Shown here one piece after another: positions 12,691 through 23,399 of a stretch of 64,000 bases of DNA (the stretch's first letter is position 1; each line of letters opens with the position of its first letter). The position numbers and the translations under genes were made by a program. Under the pieces are notes generated by a model. That model was not told where the DNA came from. It saw nothing but the letters and a program-made list of their open reading frames with translations, and searched no databases. The DNA comes from Progne subis subis. Lineage: Eukaryota; Chordata; Aves; Passeriformes; Hirundinidae. The stretch spans positions 1-64,000 of the forward strand of contig JAKJHU010001081.1 in the NCBI GenBank assembly GCA_022316685.1, given 5' to 3'.

Positions 12691-13361
12691 TGTCCTGGTT
12701 TGGAGACAAATTTGGGGGAAAACCCCTGTATAGGATCCCTCTGGGAAGCAAACCCAAGTGGCCCCTCCCTCCAACCAGTCTGAAAAAAAAAAAAAAAAAC
12801 CCTTTGTGGAGAAAAGTGGAAAAAACTATTTTACTAAACAAACAAAGTGCATACAAGTATAAAGAATGAATAATATGAAACAATAAAACCTCTTGTTCTG
12901 AAGTGAGATGGCAAATTGAGAAAGTCCTTGCCGTGGGTGGAGCTCGGCTCTCTCTCAGTCTCTCCTCAGTCCCAGTCCCTCCGGCGCTGCTGGAAAATGC
13001 CGAGCTCCAGGCCCCTGGGCCGCAGGTGCAGCCCCAGTGCTCCCCTGGGTTTTCAGTCCAGAGCAGGTTTAAACAGTTCCAAGAAAAAAAGAAAGAAGAA
13101 AAAAAAACAGTCCAGGGAACTTCTCTGCCCTAGCTAGCTGAAACTAACTAAAAGCAAAAAGATCTCTGTCCTGCAGTCTCTCCGAGCCTCCGCCGAACAC
13201 TGTCCGCAGAAGAATGCGGAGGAGTCAGGCAGTTTTCTCAAAACAAACTCCGCGCTTCTCCTTGCTCTTAGAACCAGTCTTAAAGGCACAGGACTCAATA
13301 TACAGAGTCCAAACAGAACAGACGATTGGGGATACAAGCATCATAAAGTTACCCTAGGACA
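12691..13361 (-). repeat. ERVL-like 3' LTR
   Basis: Bounded by tgtcctgg and ctaggaca, giving terminal inverted repeats TGTCCT/AGGACA, 671 bp. An A18 run sits at 12783. Just outside it (13362-13377) the minus strand has a purine-rich run, the expected place of the polypurine tract. Confidence 0.75.
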
Positions 13362-13568
13362 TTCCACCCCTTATCCCCATATTGTCAATTTACTAAAACT
13401 AATATATACTCTAGCTCTACACACACATACATCTATATAAAAACAATATGCAATATACAACTACATACAGTGGCAGTACCATTCAGCACACAATGATAAT
13501 TACACACGGTTCTCACCCAACAATCAGATCTCCCTGAGGTACACATTGTGTTGTTCCATCTTTCTGCA
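13362..13568 (-). other. ERVL-like 3' internal end with polypurine tract
   Basis: Between the left LTR and the integrase end lies an A/C-rich spacer on the plus strand. At 13362-13377 the minus strand is ggggataaggggtgga-like, a candidate polypurine tract for plus-strand priming. No open frame of note. Confidence 0.5.
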
Positions 13569-14350
13569 TTACCCACCATGTGCAGCCTGGCCCCTGAGCA
13601 AAGACAATCCCACGGATGGGATCCTCTGTACTTGAAGCAGATTGATCCAAACTGTCTTCCCTAACAAACCTCTTACATGTACTACTGGGACTTTCTCTCC
13701 ATCTACTGTATGTAGGGGCTCAGATTGGGCAGGGCCTGCTCGGTTGGTGGAACCTCGGGTGTTAACTAACCAGGTGGCCTTTGCTAGATGCTGCTCCCAA
13801 TTTTTGAATGATCCCCCACCCAGTGCTTTCAGGGTGGTTTTTAGCAGTCCATTGTATTTTTCTACCTTCCTTGAAGCTGGTGCATGATAGGGGATATGGT
13901 ACACCCACTCAATGCCATGTTCCCTAGCCCAGTTGTTGATGAGGCTGTTCTTGAAATGAGTTCTATTGTCTGACTCAATCTTCTCAGGGGTACTATGCCT
14001 CTAAAGAACTTGCTTTTCAAGGCCCAGGATGGTGTTCCAGGCAGTAGCGAGGCACAGGGTAGGTCTCCAGCCATCCAGTGGTGGCTTCCACCATGGTCAG
14101 CACATAGCGCTTGCCTTGGCGGGTTTGGGCAAGGGTGATGTAGTCAATCTGCCAGGCTTCCCCATACTTATACTTGGACCATCGCCCGCCATACCATAGG
14201 GGCTTCACTTGCTTGGCCTGTTTGATGGTAGCACACGTCTCACAGTCATGGATAACCTGAGAAATACTGTCCATGGTTAGATCCACCCCTCGGTCTCGTG
14301 CCCACTTATAGGTGGCATCTCTACCCTGATGGCCTGAGGCATCATGGGCT
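13569..14350 (-). pseudogene. ERVL-like integrase, broken
   Basis: Two main pieces are visible. The upstream piece (14286-14017) has the zinc-finger Cys pair (CETC) and the start of the catalytic core, with the first Asp in the phrase WQIDYITL and the phrase MVEATTGW. The downstream piece (13904-13569) has the last catalytic Glu in RKVEKYNGLL, then the C-terminal domain. A frameshift lies near 14020-14040, and the stretch carrying the second Asp is scrambled. The enzyme would insert viral DNA into host chromosomes; this copy cannot make it. Confidence 0.85.
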
Positions 14351-15171
14351 TATCGAGCTAGGAACAATTCTCTCTTGTGTTGCCAATCTAAGTTTATTTT
14401 TGACACCTCTATCTTTGCAGCTTGATCTACTTGCTCATTGTTTTGGTGCTCTTCATTAGCTTGACTCTTGGGGACATGGGCATCTACATGATGGACTTTG
14501 ACAGGTAGCTTCTCTACCCGAGTGGCAATGTCCTTCCACTCATCTGCAGCCCAGATTGGCTTTCCTCTACGCTGCCAATTGGCTTTTTTTTACTTCTCCA
14601 GCTATCCCCACAGAGCATTAGCTACTATCTACGAATCAGTGTAGAGGTAGAGCTTTGGCTACTTCTCTCTTTCAGCAATGTCCAGGGCTAGTTGAACAGC
14701 TTTGAGTTTAGCAAGCTGGCTTGACCCACCTTCTCCTTCAGTGGCTTGTGCAACCTGTCGTGTGGGGCTCCATACGGTTGCTTTCTACTTCTGGTTCATT
14801 CCTACAATGCGGCAGGAACCGTTAGTGAAAAGAGCATAGCGTGTTTTTTCTGCTGGTAGTTGATTGTATGGTGGACCCTCTTCAGCACGTGTCACTTGTT
14901 CCTGCTCCTCTTCATCTGTGAGACTAAAGTTCTCACCTTCTGGCCAGTTTGTAATTATCTCCAAAATCCCAGGGCGATTTGGGTTTCCAATGCGGGCACG
15001 CTGAGTGATGAGGGCAATCCATTTGCTCCACGTGGCGTCAGTGGCATGATGGGTGGAGGGAACCTTTCCTTTAAACATCCACCCCAGCACCGGTAGTCGA
15101 GGTGCCAGCAGGAGTTGTGCTTCTGTGCCAATCACCTCTGAGGCAGCTTGAACTCCTTCATAGGTGGCCAA
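14351..15171 (-). pseudogene. ERVL-like connection and RNase H, broken
   Basis: The frame 15171-14785 holds the RT connection and the beginning of RNase H. The expected first catalytic Asp of the FTDGS motif reads Asn here (FTNGS near 14820), and a stop follows soon after the phrase VGMNQK. The rest of RNase H (14785-14351) has several stops. The active-site change alone should abolish RNA cleavage. Confidence 0.8.
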
Positions 15172-15240
15172 GATTTCCTTCTATGTTGGAGTGTAGTTGG
15201 CTTCGGACCCTCTGTAGCTTCGGCTCCAGAATCCCAGTGG

Positions 15241-16307
15241 TCAGCCCCGAGTATTCCCAGGCACCTTCTGCCAAAGGCTCCAGGACAGGCCATTGTTCCC
15301 GGCTGCTGAGTAGAGCACGTTCTTCACATCTGGTCCCGTCCTGACTGGGCCAAGGGCTACTGCATGAGCGATCTCCTGCTTGATCTGGGCAAAGGCTTGT
15401 TGCTGTTCAGGGCCCCAGTGGAAATCGTTCTTCTTGCGGGTGACCAGGTAGAGAGGGCTCACAATCTGGCTGTACTCAGGAATGTGCATCCTCCAGAAAC
15501 CTATGGCGCCTAGGAAAGCTTGTGTTTCCTTCTTGCTGGTTGGTGGAGACATTGTGGTGATCTTATTGATGACCTCAGTGGGAATCTGCCGCCGTCCATT
15601 GTGCCACTTTACTCCCAGGAACTGGATCTCTTGGGCAGGTCCCTTGACCTTGCTCTGCTTGATGGCAAAACCAGCTTTCAGGAGAATTTGGATGATCTTC
15701 TCTCCTTTCTCAAACACTTCCATTGCCGTGTTCCCCCACACAATGATGTCATCGATATACTATAGGTGCTCCGGAGCCTCACCCTTTTCCAGTGCAGCCT
15801 GGATCAGTCCATGGCAGATGGTGGGGCTGTGTTTCCACCCCTGGGGCAGTCGGTTCCAGGTGTACTGCACGCCCCTCCAGGTGAAAGCAAACTGAGGCCT
15901 GCATTCTGCAGCTAGAGGAATGGAGAAAATGCGTTAGCAATGTCAATGGTGGCGTACCATTTTGCTGCCTTGGACTCCAGCTCGTACTGGAGTTCCAGCA
16001 TGTCCGGCACAGCAGCGCTCAATGGTGGAGTCACTTTGTTCAAGGCACGGTAGTCCACAGTCAATCTCCATTCTCCGTCAGACTTGTGCACAGGCCAGAT
16101 GGGGCTGTTGAAGGGTGACTGGGTTTTGCTGACCACCCTTTGGCTCTCCAGCTCACGGATCATCTTGTGGATGGGGATCACAGTATCTCGAGTTGTTCGA
16201 TACTGTCGGCGGTGCACCGTCGAGGTGGCAACTGGAACTCGTTGCTCTTCTACCTTTAGAAGTCCTACTGCAGATGGGTTCTCCGACAGTCCAGGCAAGC
16301 TATTCAA
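15241..16307 (-). pseudogene. ERVL-like reverse transcriptase, broken
   Basis: The upstream piece (16307-15912) covers fingers and early palm, with WRLTVDYRALN and a catalytic Asp in ATIDIANAF. A frameshift follows near 15915. The YIDD catalytic box is at about 15760-15749, directly preceded by an amber stop, and the next piece (15741-15241) covers thumb and connection (QFLGVKWHNGRR). The upstream end sits within 20 bases of the primer site, so gag and protease are missing. Synthesises DNA from viral RNA in intact relatives. Confidence 0.9.
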
Positions 16308-16323
16308 TTTCTTAATGCCCCCG

Positions 16324-16341
16324 TGCCCCCGTTGCGCGCCA
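16324..16341 (-). promoter_or_regulatory. Primer binding site, tRNA-Lys-like
   Basis: On the minus strand it reads tggcgcgcaacgggggca, five bases from the LTR end. This resembles the tRNA-Lys(1,2) site of retroviruses, with about two mismatches and a shifted G run. Family assignment is from memory of the site, not from a search. Confidence 0.6.
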
Positions 16342-16346
16342 AATTC

Positions 16347-17018
16347 TGTCTCGGTTTGAAAAAGACAGGTGTCTGCTAAGGAGAGGCAGGCCTCTCTAGG
16401 AAAATGAGGAATTTAAATCCTTCCCTCTGTGTTATTATATTTTGGAAGATTAAAAGAAAAAACTTTTCGGTCAGAGCTATGGGGAAAAGGAATAGCAGTC
16501 CTTTACTAGTAAATATAACAGGACAGACAAACAACAACAGCAATTATAATAACAGTAAAACAGAACCAAGAACCCCGAGGGCAAACGGTGGAAAGCTCCG
16601 GCGCTGGTGGCTGGAAGCTGGAAGCGGTGGATTATCCTCAGCAGGCAGGGGGGTGCCCCGGCAGGCAAGGTGGGCAGTGCCGGAGAAGCCGCAGCGGCTG
16701 TACCAGGGTTGACCCAAAATCCAGCAGGACAGCGAAGAAACTCCGAATACCTGGGCACTCTAACAGATGGTAGAATTCCCAGGACCAAACTCCTCCGTTA
16801 GCCATGGACTCCAGGCAGCCAGCCGTCGCCTGATCCATGCTCCCCGGAAGACTGAGAGCCGTGAGCCCACACCTCTGCTCTCCCGGGAGCCTCCTCCCTT
16901 CCCCAAAACCAAGTGATCAACTTCTTTTGTCGGGTTAAGCACCGCTTAACTACCCCTACTTAAAAATCTGGCAACTCATGGGAGGGAAAAATTCTACAGG
17001 AGAATTTAACCCTCAACA
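16347..17018 (-). repeat. ERVL-like 5' LTR
   Basis: Bounded by tgtctcgg and ccctcaaca on the plus strand (TG...CA), 672 bp. The wording aaaaagacaggtgtctgctaag is typical of avian ERVL LTRs as I recall them. It differs strongly from the LTR at 12691-13361. Confidence 0.75.
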
Positions 17019-17162
17019 GTCAGCTACTTCCGTCTTTTATTCTAAACCAGCAAAGCTCTGGAGATGTGCCAACCACAATAAGATTTTCTTTTTCACTACT
17101 TCATTAACAACCTGATTTGTTGGTAGCTTTTTGCTCCAAAGTTGGGGATTATTATTAAGTCT

Positions 17163-17300
17163 TCATCGCCACCAATAGGCACATTCACAATGCCATTCAC
17201 GTAAGAAATGTCTATAGCGTGGCACACAAATTCCTTCTCCACAGCAACTGTTAATGATACACTGGTCTATAATATTATGAATCTTTGCTCTCTCACCTGC
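17163..17300 (-). other. Cys/Trp-rich open stretch (segment C), unrecognised
   Basis: Forty-five sense codons lie between stops on the minus strand. The stretch has eight Cys and Trp pairs, including NSCCGEGIC, RHFLREWHCEC and a terminal YWWR. It is just inside the ERVL LTR border. The phrase RHFL+W also occurs near 17730 upstream of segment B. There is no ATG in the open part; an opal stop separates it from an ATG-containing stretch just upstream. I do not recognise it. Confidence 0.35.
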
Positions 17301-17431
17301 TCAAAAGCTAATATAGTAAAAACTCATTGGTCTAAATTTTCTATTAATTGAAACCTGCATAAAAGGTTCCATCTTCATATCTCAAAGGTGTTCCAAAAAA
17401 ATCACTGAAAAAGCTTTTTAAAGTTAACTGT

Positions 17432-17650
17432 TCATGCATGCAATCTAAGCAAGTTAAACAAATCAATTGTCTCTCTCTCTTCTTCTGCTCTTGTTACTCT
17501 CCACCACAAATTAAGGCAAAGCGCACAAATAACACAAACCCATGGGCGACACTCTAAGCCATGCTTAGTACACTCCCAGTGTGTTACTTGTTCTTGGACT
17601 CTTTTAGTAACAGGTGTTCCAGTCTCTTTTCTGGAATTGTAGTTCCTCAA
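17432..17650 (-). other. Cys/Trp-rich open frame (segment B), unrecognised
   Basis: A 72-codon frame starting with ATG on the minus strand. The middle has a dense Cys/Trp block (ECTKHGLECRPWVC, then further CXXC and WW), followed by a charged stretch TRAEEERE. It shares CxKHGxxC with segment A (18101-18463). There is no transmembrane helix or signal peptide of clear strength. It lies 3' of pol in a provirus without recognisable env, which is where accessory genes occur in complex retroviruses. Function unknown. Confidence 0.4.
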
Positions 17651-18100
17651 TGAAATCTGTTAGTGTTAGTCGCTGAGGGCCTCTTAAAAGATTTTCAATT
17701 GTTCAGGCTGTTCCCATTGATCAAGGAAGTGTCTAATCCCTTCCCATCGCATTGTTCTGCCTCCAAACTCAATGGAGTTGCTGTCAACAGCCAATCCAGA
17801 ATGCCTAATTTTCTAATAAATTAAAGTTAGTTGCAATTACAAACACAAATTTAATGTTAACTATCAAAGGAGTTTATAACCTGAACAGGTTAAGCAAGAC
17901 AATTTATCTTTTTCTGTTGTTTCTGGGTATCCTACTTATCCACATCTTACTTTTATTATCCTTTTGTTCTGCAGTGTTCTCAAAGCCACTAATCTTCCAT
18001 GTGATACTAAAATAAATAAATGCTCTTTGTACTTGATCTTCTATTATATAAGTATATCAATGTTGATCTGTGCTAAAACCCAATTGTGCATTCTAAAGTC
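17651..18100 (-). other. Decayed DNA between small frames
   Basis: AT-rich with stops in all frames. Near 17750-17690 a short readable stretch, RHFLDQWEQPEQ, resembles RHFLREW in segment C, suggesting further decayed coding sequence. No LTR or env motif found. Confidence 0.4.
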
Positions 18101-18463
18101 TCACTCTACTCTACTAAAACATCGTATATAATTAATCATAAAAGCTACATCTCTTTGGTCCCAAGGTACAGTTGTTCTGTGCCAATGTCTTTGTCTCAGC
18201 CACTTCATGGTCACTGCTTTACACCGCTCACACTGATGACCGTGTTTGCAGCAACCTTGCTGAAACATGGAAACTTCTCTCTGCGGGATGGCAGCTTCTG
18301 ACCTTTCTGTACTAAGGATATCTTGAATATCCTGGGGCTGGGTTATTCTTTCAATATGTGGGTGGCACACCAAATGTGTTGCAGCATTATGTGAAATCCA
18401 CAGCCGAAAACGATTTTCCATATGAGCTATAGCCTCTGGGCACCAAATGCTCTCTTCAGCCAT
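18101..18463 (-). CDS. Unrecognised 120-residue frame (segment A) after pol
   Basis: An uninterrupted frame from ATG (18463) to stop (18101), beginning about 75 bases after the pol remnant ends. It has a His/Cys-rich middle (QQGCCKHGHQCERCK), then a Trp/Arg/His stretch (KWLRQRHWHR), and no signal peptide or membrane segment. It is unlike Env, which starts here in simple gammaretroviruses. It could be an accessory protein, a captured host fragment, or a chance frame; open length in an AT-rich, decayed neighbourhood speaks somewhat against chance. CxKHGxxC is shared with segment B. Confidence 0.4.
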   Translation of the reverse strand: MAEESIWCPEAIAHMENRFRLWISHNAATHLVCHPHIERITQPQDIQDILSTERSEAAIPQREVSMFQQGCCKHGHQCERCKAVTMKWLRQRHWHRTTVPWDQRDVAFMINYIRCFSRVE

Positions 18464-18519
18464 GTTGTGGATTAATTACAGTTTTACTTAAACTGTAACT
18501 TTTTAAGGCCTTAATAAAA

Positions 18520-18842
18520 AGGTTTAATCAAATTTAAGTTTTTTAATTTTACTTTCAGGTCTCCTGGTGTCAAAAATTTTCCAATCTTTATTGGGTATAG
18601 GTCCTTTTACCCTTGAAGCATGATTCTAGCCTTTTTCTGCCGTTCAAACTGTGGTTTTGTCAGGGAGAATCCATTGTCCCTCTTTTAGAGTTGCTCCTAG
18701 GTTTTTCATGGCTTCTACTTCTGCTAAAGAAAAGTATGGTGTTTGATTTTGTGTTCCTGCTTCCTGAAAAGTCATAATTACATTGCTGTTTTCCCTCAGG
18801 GCAGCTTTCTTAGCTTTCATCAGCCAAATTGTTTCTTCTTGT
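18520..18842 (-). pseudogene. RNase H tail fused to integrase end
   Basis: The minus strand reads through a spacer with SLAEVEAMKNLGATLKEG and then, after a break, a short integrase C-terminal phrase ending SRVKGPIP, similar to TRVKGPVP at about 60345 in the other class I provirus. The integrase zinc finger and DDE core between these are missing, so an internal deletion removed nearly all of it. Confidence 0.6.
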
Positions 18843-19193
18843 TTAATGTCTCTCCCCCTGGTGGCCTTTCACATGAACCACTGCTATCTTTTTTGGACTC
18901 TTCAAAGCTTTAAGAATTTGAATTATCAATCCTTGGTGCACTAATCCTTTTCTTTGAGTGTTTATAAGTCCCCTTTCTTTCCAAATTTTTCTAAATGTGT
19001 GCACTACCCCAAAGGCATATTTTGAGTCGGTGTATATGGTCCCTTCTCGATCCTTTAATAACAGCAATGCACAGAATAATGCATAGAGTTCACAGGCTTG
19101 TGCTGACCAGGACGGGCTAAGGGGACCAGATTCTTTTACTTCCAGTTTTTCTCCACGAATTATGGCATACCCAGATTTCCTTCTGTCTACCAC
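18843..19193 (-). pseudogene. RNase H domain, partial
   Basis: A 116-codon frame carries CELYALFCAL (catalytic Glu), TIYTDSKYAFGVVHTF (catalytic Asp) and VHVKGHQGE (the His loop). It matches the RNase H at 58714-59220 closely. The frame is closed at 18843 by a stop after the His loop. The first Asp lies upstream, near 19200, in a different frame. Confidence 0.85.
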
Positions 19194-19453
19194 TCGGGAT
19201 GATACATCTATAAATAATTTTTCTCCTGGTTTTAATCCTTGTTCTCTTAAATCTGGGCGTATTTTTGTTTGTAACTCTATGACCTCTGTGCAATCATGTA
19301 TTAATTCTTCCCCTGGGTCCCCTAAAGGAACTGAGTGGGGCTTTGTATATTTGTCACTCAGCTCTAATTCAGGAGGCTATCAAGATAGCCTCATATTTTA
19401 ATATTCTGCTATCAGTTAACCATTTTTGCCTTTTAGCAAGGATTCCCCTAATA

Positions 19454-20480
19454 TTATGGGGTGTACACTTCCAGTGGTGCCCCAAAGGTTACTTTTTGGG
19501 CTTCTTCTACTAACACAGCAGTGACTACCAGAGCTTGCAGGCATGTTGGCCAACTCTTACTAATTGGATCCAATAATTTGGAATAATATCCTACTGGCTT
19601 TCGGCTTCCTGCCCAATCTTGAGTCAATACTTCATAAGCCGTTTGATCAACTGTATTAACAAATAATTGAAAAGGCTTGTCTAAATTGGGAAGACTCAGT
19701 ACAGGAGCTTGCAGTAGGGCTTCTTTAACTTGCTCAAAATTTTCCTCATCCCTTTCAGTCCATTTCAAGCAACTGTTAGTTAATTTCTCATATCGAAATT
19801 TTACTTTTCTGCTAAACCGTTCTATCTCTTGCCTACAATAACCCAAAGACTCAAAAATGCTTTATTTCTCTTTTAGACTTTGGGGGTCCCATGTTCAATA
19901 TTCCTGAACCCTTTCAGGGTCTAGCTTTTTCTTTCTTACTAATCCAATGACCTAAACACCACACTTCTGACTCTACAAACTGCAATTTTGACTTTGATAT
20001 CTTCAGCCCGTTTTCTCCCAGAAAATTTAGAAGCTTAATAGTACCCTTTCTAGTTTCCTCTTCAGTTTCTCTTGCTACTAACAAATCATCTACATACTGT
20101 AGCAGCTTAATTCCTTTGGGTAACTCAAAGGACTTCCAAAGATTTTCTAACGCCCTCCCAAAAAGATTGGTGCCTCTGTAAAACCTTGCGGTAGCACCGT
20201 TCACCTTAATTGCTCTCTCCTACCTGTATCTGGGTCCTCCTACTCAAAGGCAATCCCTACTGCCCTCATCCAGAGGGCAAGTTCAAAAGGCATCCTTTAA
20301 ATCCACGACACTGTACCAAATGTAATTAGGAGGTATCTGGCTTAGCTACTCCTGGAAGCGGGTAATGGTTCTTTGATTTGCCGCTCTGAGATCCTGGACT
20401 AGTCGGTAGCTACCATCAGGCTTCTTTACCGGCAGGATGGGGGTATGATGTGGTGACACACAGGACTCCAACACCCCCTG
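19454..20480 (-). pseudogene. Gammaretrovirus-like reverse transcriptase, broken
   Basis: The palm with YVDD sits in the frame 20204-19914 (GIKLLQYVDDLLVA). The thumb and connection follow in 19846-19454, with KPVGYYSKLLDP and LFVNT. Fingers and early palm (20480-20210) are readable only across stops and frameshifts. At least two frame breaks separate the pieces. The intact enzyme copies viral RNA into DNA. Confidence 0.85.
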
Positions 20481-20687
20481 ATGTACTCAATTCTCAACTA
20501 CCGGTTTCAATCCCTTCCGACCTTCCAGTGATATCGGATATTGTTTTACTCGAATGGGGATTTCTGGGTTCTGTATTTCAACGCTAATGGGCTGAATGTT
20601 TAATTTTCCTACTTCACCAGTATACCACACAGTGTCGCTAATCTCAAATTATCTTCTTCAGTTAAAGAATAGATTTTAAGTTTTCCT

Positions 20688-21005
20688 TCACAGGGTGTTT
20701 TTTAATCCCAAGGCTATTATTAAGTCCCTTCCTAATAAATTATTATCAGCCTCTGGTATTAATACCAAATAATTCAGTCCAAATTTTTTATCCGATTCAA
20801 TCTGCACATTTTTAATTACAGGAACTTGAAAAACTTCTCCTTTAACCCCAGTTACTGGGACACGTTCACGTCTTACTTCACACCCTTGTGGTAGTTTTCT
20901 TACTGTGGACCTAGTAGCTTCTGTGTCCACCAAAAATGTGATTTCTTCCTTTTGAGGACCTATTTTCAGTTTTATCAAGGGCTCTTCTAGGTGTTCAGTC
21001 CTCAT
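20688..21005 (-). pseudogene. Retroviral protease with mutated active site
   Basis: A 105-codon frame of aspartic protease type: the flap region and the C-terminal LLGRDL helix are present. The catalytic triplet Asp-Thr-Gly reads Asp-Thr-Glu (FLVDTEATRS near 20920). The Gly is conserved in active retroviral proteases, so this copy is probably inactive even where its frame is open. The related protease at 56978-57445 has DTGADRS. Confidence 0.85.
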
Positions 21006-21320
21006 TAAATAGAGCCCTGACCCCCCTAGTCTTCTTGAAACATTTTCTCATCTTGCTGCCTCTTTCTACAGAATTTTTGTAGATGTCCCTTTTTGTGGCA
21101 ATAAAAACAAGTGGGTCCTGTACCTGGAGGTAGGACAAGAAGTTTGTAAGTGTCCTTTCTGGTGACAGGAAAAACACGTGGGTCTCATATCCCCAGAGGT
21201 GGGACCTGCCTTTTTCTGTTGTTTGTTCTTTCCTGAGCGCTTCTCTGTATTCATGGTTGTCTGTGTTTCCTTGACTGCTGCCATTAAAATCTGTGTTTTG
21301 TCTTTTGCCTCTCCTCATCT
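21003..21320 (-). pseudogene. Gag nucleocapsid with two zinc knuckles, frameshifted
   Basis: One CCHC knuckle (CFSCHQKGHLQTSC) reads in the frame ending 21066. A second knuckle of the same type lies about 75 bases further, in a different frame, so a frameshift separates them. These knuckles bind viral RNA during packaging. Two knuckles contrast with the single knuckle visible in the plus-strand provirus at 56800-56840. Confidence 0.8.
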
Positions 21321-22440
21321 CTTCTCACATACACTTTCTGTGCTTCTCTTAACAATTCCTGAAGCCCCCTATCCTGCCAATTTTCTACTTTTTCCAGCTT
21401 CTTCCTGATGTGCCCCCAGGCCTTAGCTACAAATTGTGTTTTCAAAAGGACCTGTCCTGCTGCAGATGGGGTCTACACCTGAATATAACTGCAAGGCTTT
21501 TCTTAGTCTTTCTAACCAGGGGTTCATCCTTCCCTTGGTGCTCACTTAGAGCTTTCCTTATATTCTGCCCCTTGGGCACTGCTTCCCAGATTCCTCGGAT
21601 AATCATCCACCGGAGATCACTCCTATTCTGCCTGTGTCTTTCATTCTGATTATTCCAACCTGGATCTTGCATAGGCCATTTCTGATCCCCTGGTCTGGCC
21701 CCTGACATTCTCTATCCCAAACCCTCATTCCTGAATGTCTAATCATTTCTCTTTCTTCCATGGTAAACAAGATTCCTAAGATAGACTGCAGTTCCACCCA
21801 GGTGTATATATTCGGCCCCAAGAACTGATCTAATCTCTCTGCCACTCCAAGAGGATCCTCTAGCAGCCTGCCCATCTCCTTCTTAAACTCCCTAACATCC
21901 CCTGTGTTCAGGGGAACACTCACATCACCAATAGGTCTCTGTTCTGGGTTTGCCATTGGAACTTTTCTAAGCGGGTATAGTCCATCTTCCATTTTTGCTT
22001 CCCCATCCCCATCATCACTTCTCCCCGTCCCCCACCTCTAGTTCTATGTGCTACTGGCCCGTCCTGAATAGGGGGTGTGTTTGCATTTACAGGAGGACCC
22101 TCGGGGGCTTGGGGTTGAACGGGCTGATTAGGTTGCCTATAAGGGGCTGGGAGGTGATCTAACGGATCCTAGGGCTCGTGTCTGTCTTTTTGGCTGCTTG
22201 CCCTAGTTTGTAAAGGATAAAAACCTTGCTTCCTTGCCTTCAGTGACAAATTCACCCTTTCCCCTGGGAAGCCACAGAGCAGCATATTCCTTTCTTCCTG
22301 ATTAAAAGGTTTTTGAATTCACATACAAATTCAAAGCCTGGCAAATCCAATCTTCAAAATCCAACTTTGGCCAATATAAATTATCTTTCCGATCATTTCC
22401 TTTGTCCATTCAAACATACAATAATTAATCATTTTCTGCT
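21321..22440 (-). pseudogene. Gag matrix to capsid region, broken
   Basis: The best open part (21992-21603) reads LYPLRKVPM at its start, then the capsid phrases LDQFLGPNIYTW and ILFTMEEREMIR, which match wording in the gag of the 52975-63490 provirus near 55940-56170. Upstream (22440-22000) a matrix-like region and a proline-rich part with an APY-type late motif can be read across frames. Several stops. Confidence 0.75.
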
Positions 22441-23399
22441 TACTTTTTCCTCTTCTGGATTCCCATGCATCCCAGTATCATAACATCATCCCCAGTGGAC
22501 TGTCCTGAGGGATGCTCCCCTTCTGAGAACCCCCCTCACAGTTCCCAGGTATACCAGGCTCTTGTGAATTTCCTTCCTAATTCACAGCTCCTGGGTCTAA
22601 GGAGTTACTTTTTTGGACCCATTTTTGGTGGCAAACAAGAAACCCTGGTACCAGGAGAATCTTGGTCTCCCTCACTCACTCTGTGGTTCAATCCTCTCAC
22701 TTATTATTCTGTTGCACTATCTTGTCTTTTGCCAACTGTTTGCCTCATGCCTAATTCCAATCTTTCTCCCAATCTGTCTTCCCTGACTATATCCTTCTAG
22801 CCACTTCCCCTTGCAATCCCTCTTAGTCTCTACTAAAGTTACAACTAGTTACTTTTCTTCTCAAAGAAAATTGAACTTGACTCAATTGCTCCCCTCCTTA
22901 TTCACCTCGCCCAGTGATCAGATCGCTCCCTTCTCCTCGAGGACCTTCCCCTGGGTTCTCGGGCTGGGACCCTCCCTGCCAGTCCCTCCCAGGGAACCTC
23001 ACTCATTCTCTCTTTTCACTTCTCTCCTTTCCCAGCTGGTCTCCTCACAGAGAGATGAAAACGGTACTGGGAGGTTCACACTTGCTTCAGGGGTCTGGGC
23101 TACCAGCCCCCATTTTAGATATTCTACACACACAAACACACAGCCCCCCTGCCCAACCCCGTGGTACTTACACAGTCCATTTTCCCACACGGTTCTTGTG
23201 CACAAGATTTTACAGGCACCTTTACCTTTAGCTGGCACTCCAATGGAGCTTTGTGTGCCTCCTATTGCTGGCTTCCTTTGCTTATGCATTATCGTAATTG
23301 GAACTCCTTCTCCAAGGGAGCCTGGTCTAACCGGGACCACCTTAAAAGAGCTGGTGGGGAGCTCCTTCCCGAGACTAGCCTCCTTCCCCAGGCTGGAGT
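22441..23399 (-). other. Provirus 5' leader, no gene
   Basis: Between primer site and gag, pyrimidine-rich on the plus strand. Open frames on the plus strand (up to 205 codons) are antisense to the provirus and carry no domain. Leader length near 950 bases matches the long leader of the related provirus at 53607-54972. Confidence 0.6.

Larger units (their letters stand above)
12691..17018 (-). mobile_element. ERVL-like (class III) provirus, gag-less
   Basis: On the minus strand the order is LTR (17018-16347), primer site (16341-16324), pol (16307-about 13560) and LTR (13361-12691). The pol reads as a spuma/ERVL-like reverse transcriptase, RNase H and integrase with avian-type wording. There is no gag or protease: pol sequence starts within about 20 bases of the primer site. 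The two LTRs are only distantly alike (tgtcctggtttgg versus tgtctcggtttga), and the outside flanks (ggaggag, gtcagc) show no target-site repeat. The unit is thus probably a recombinant or internally deleted copy. All coding parts carry stops or frameshifts. Confidence 0.85.
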
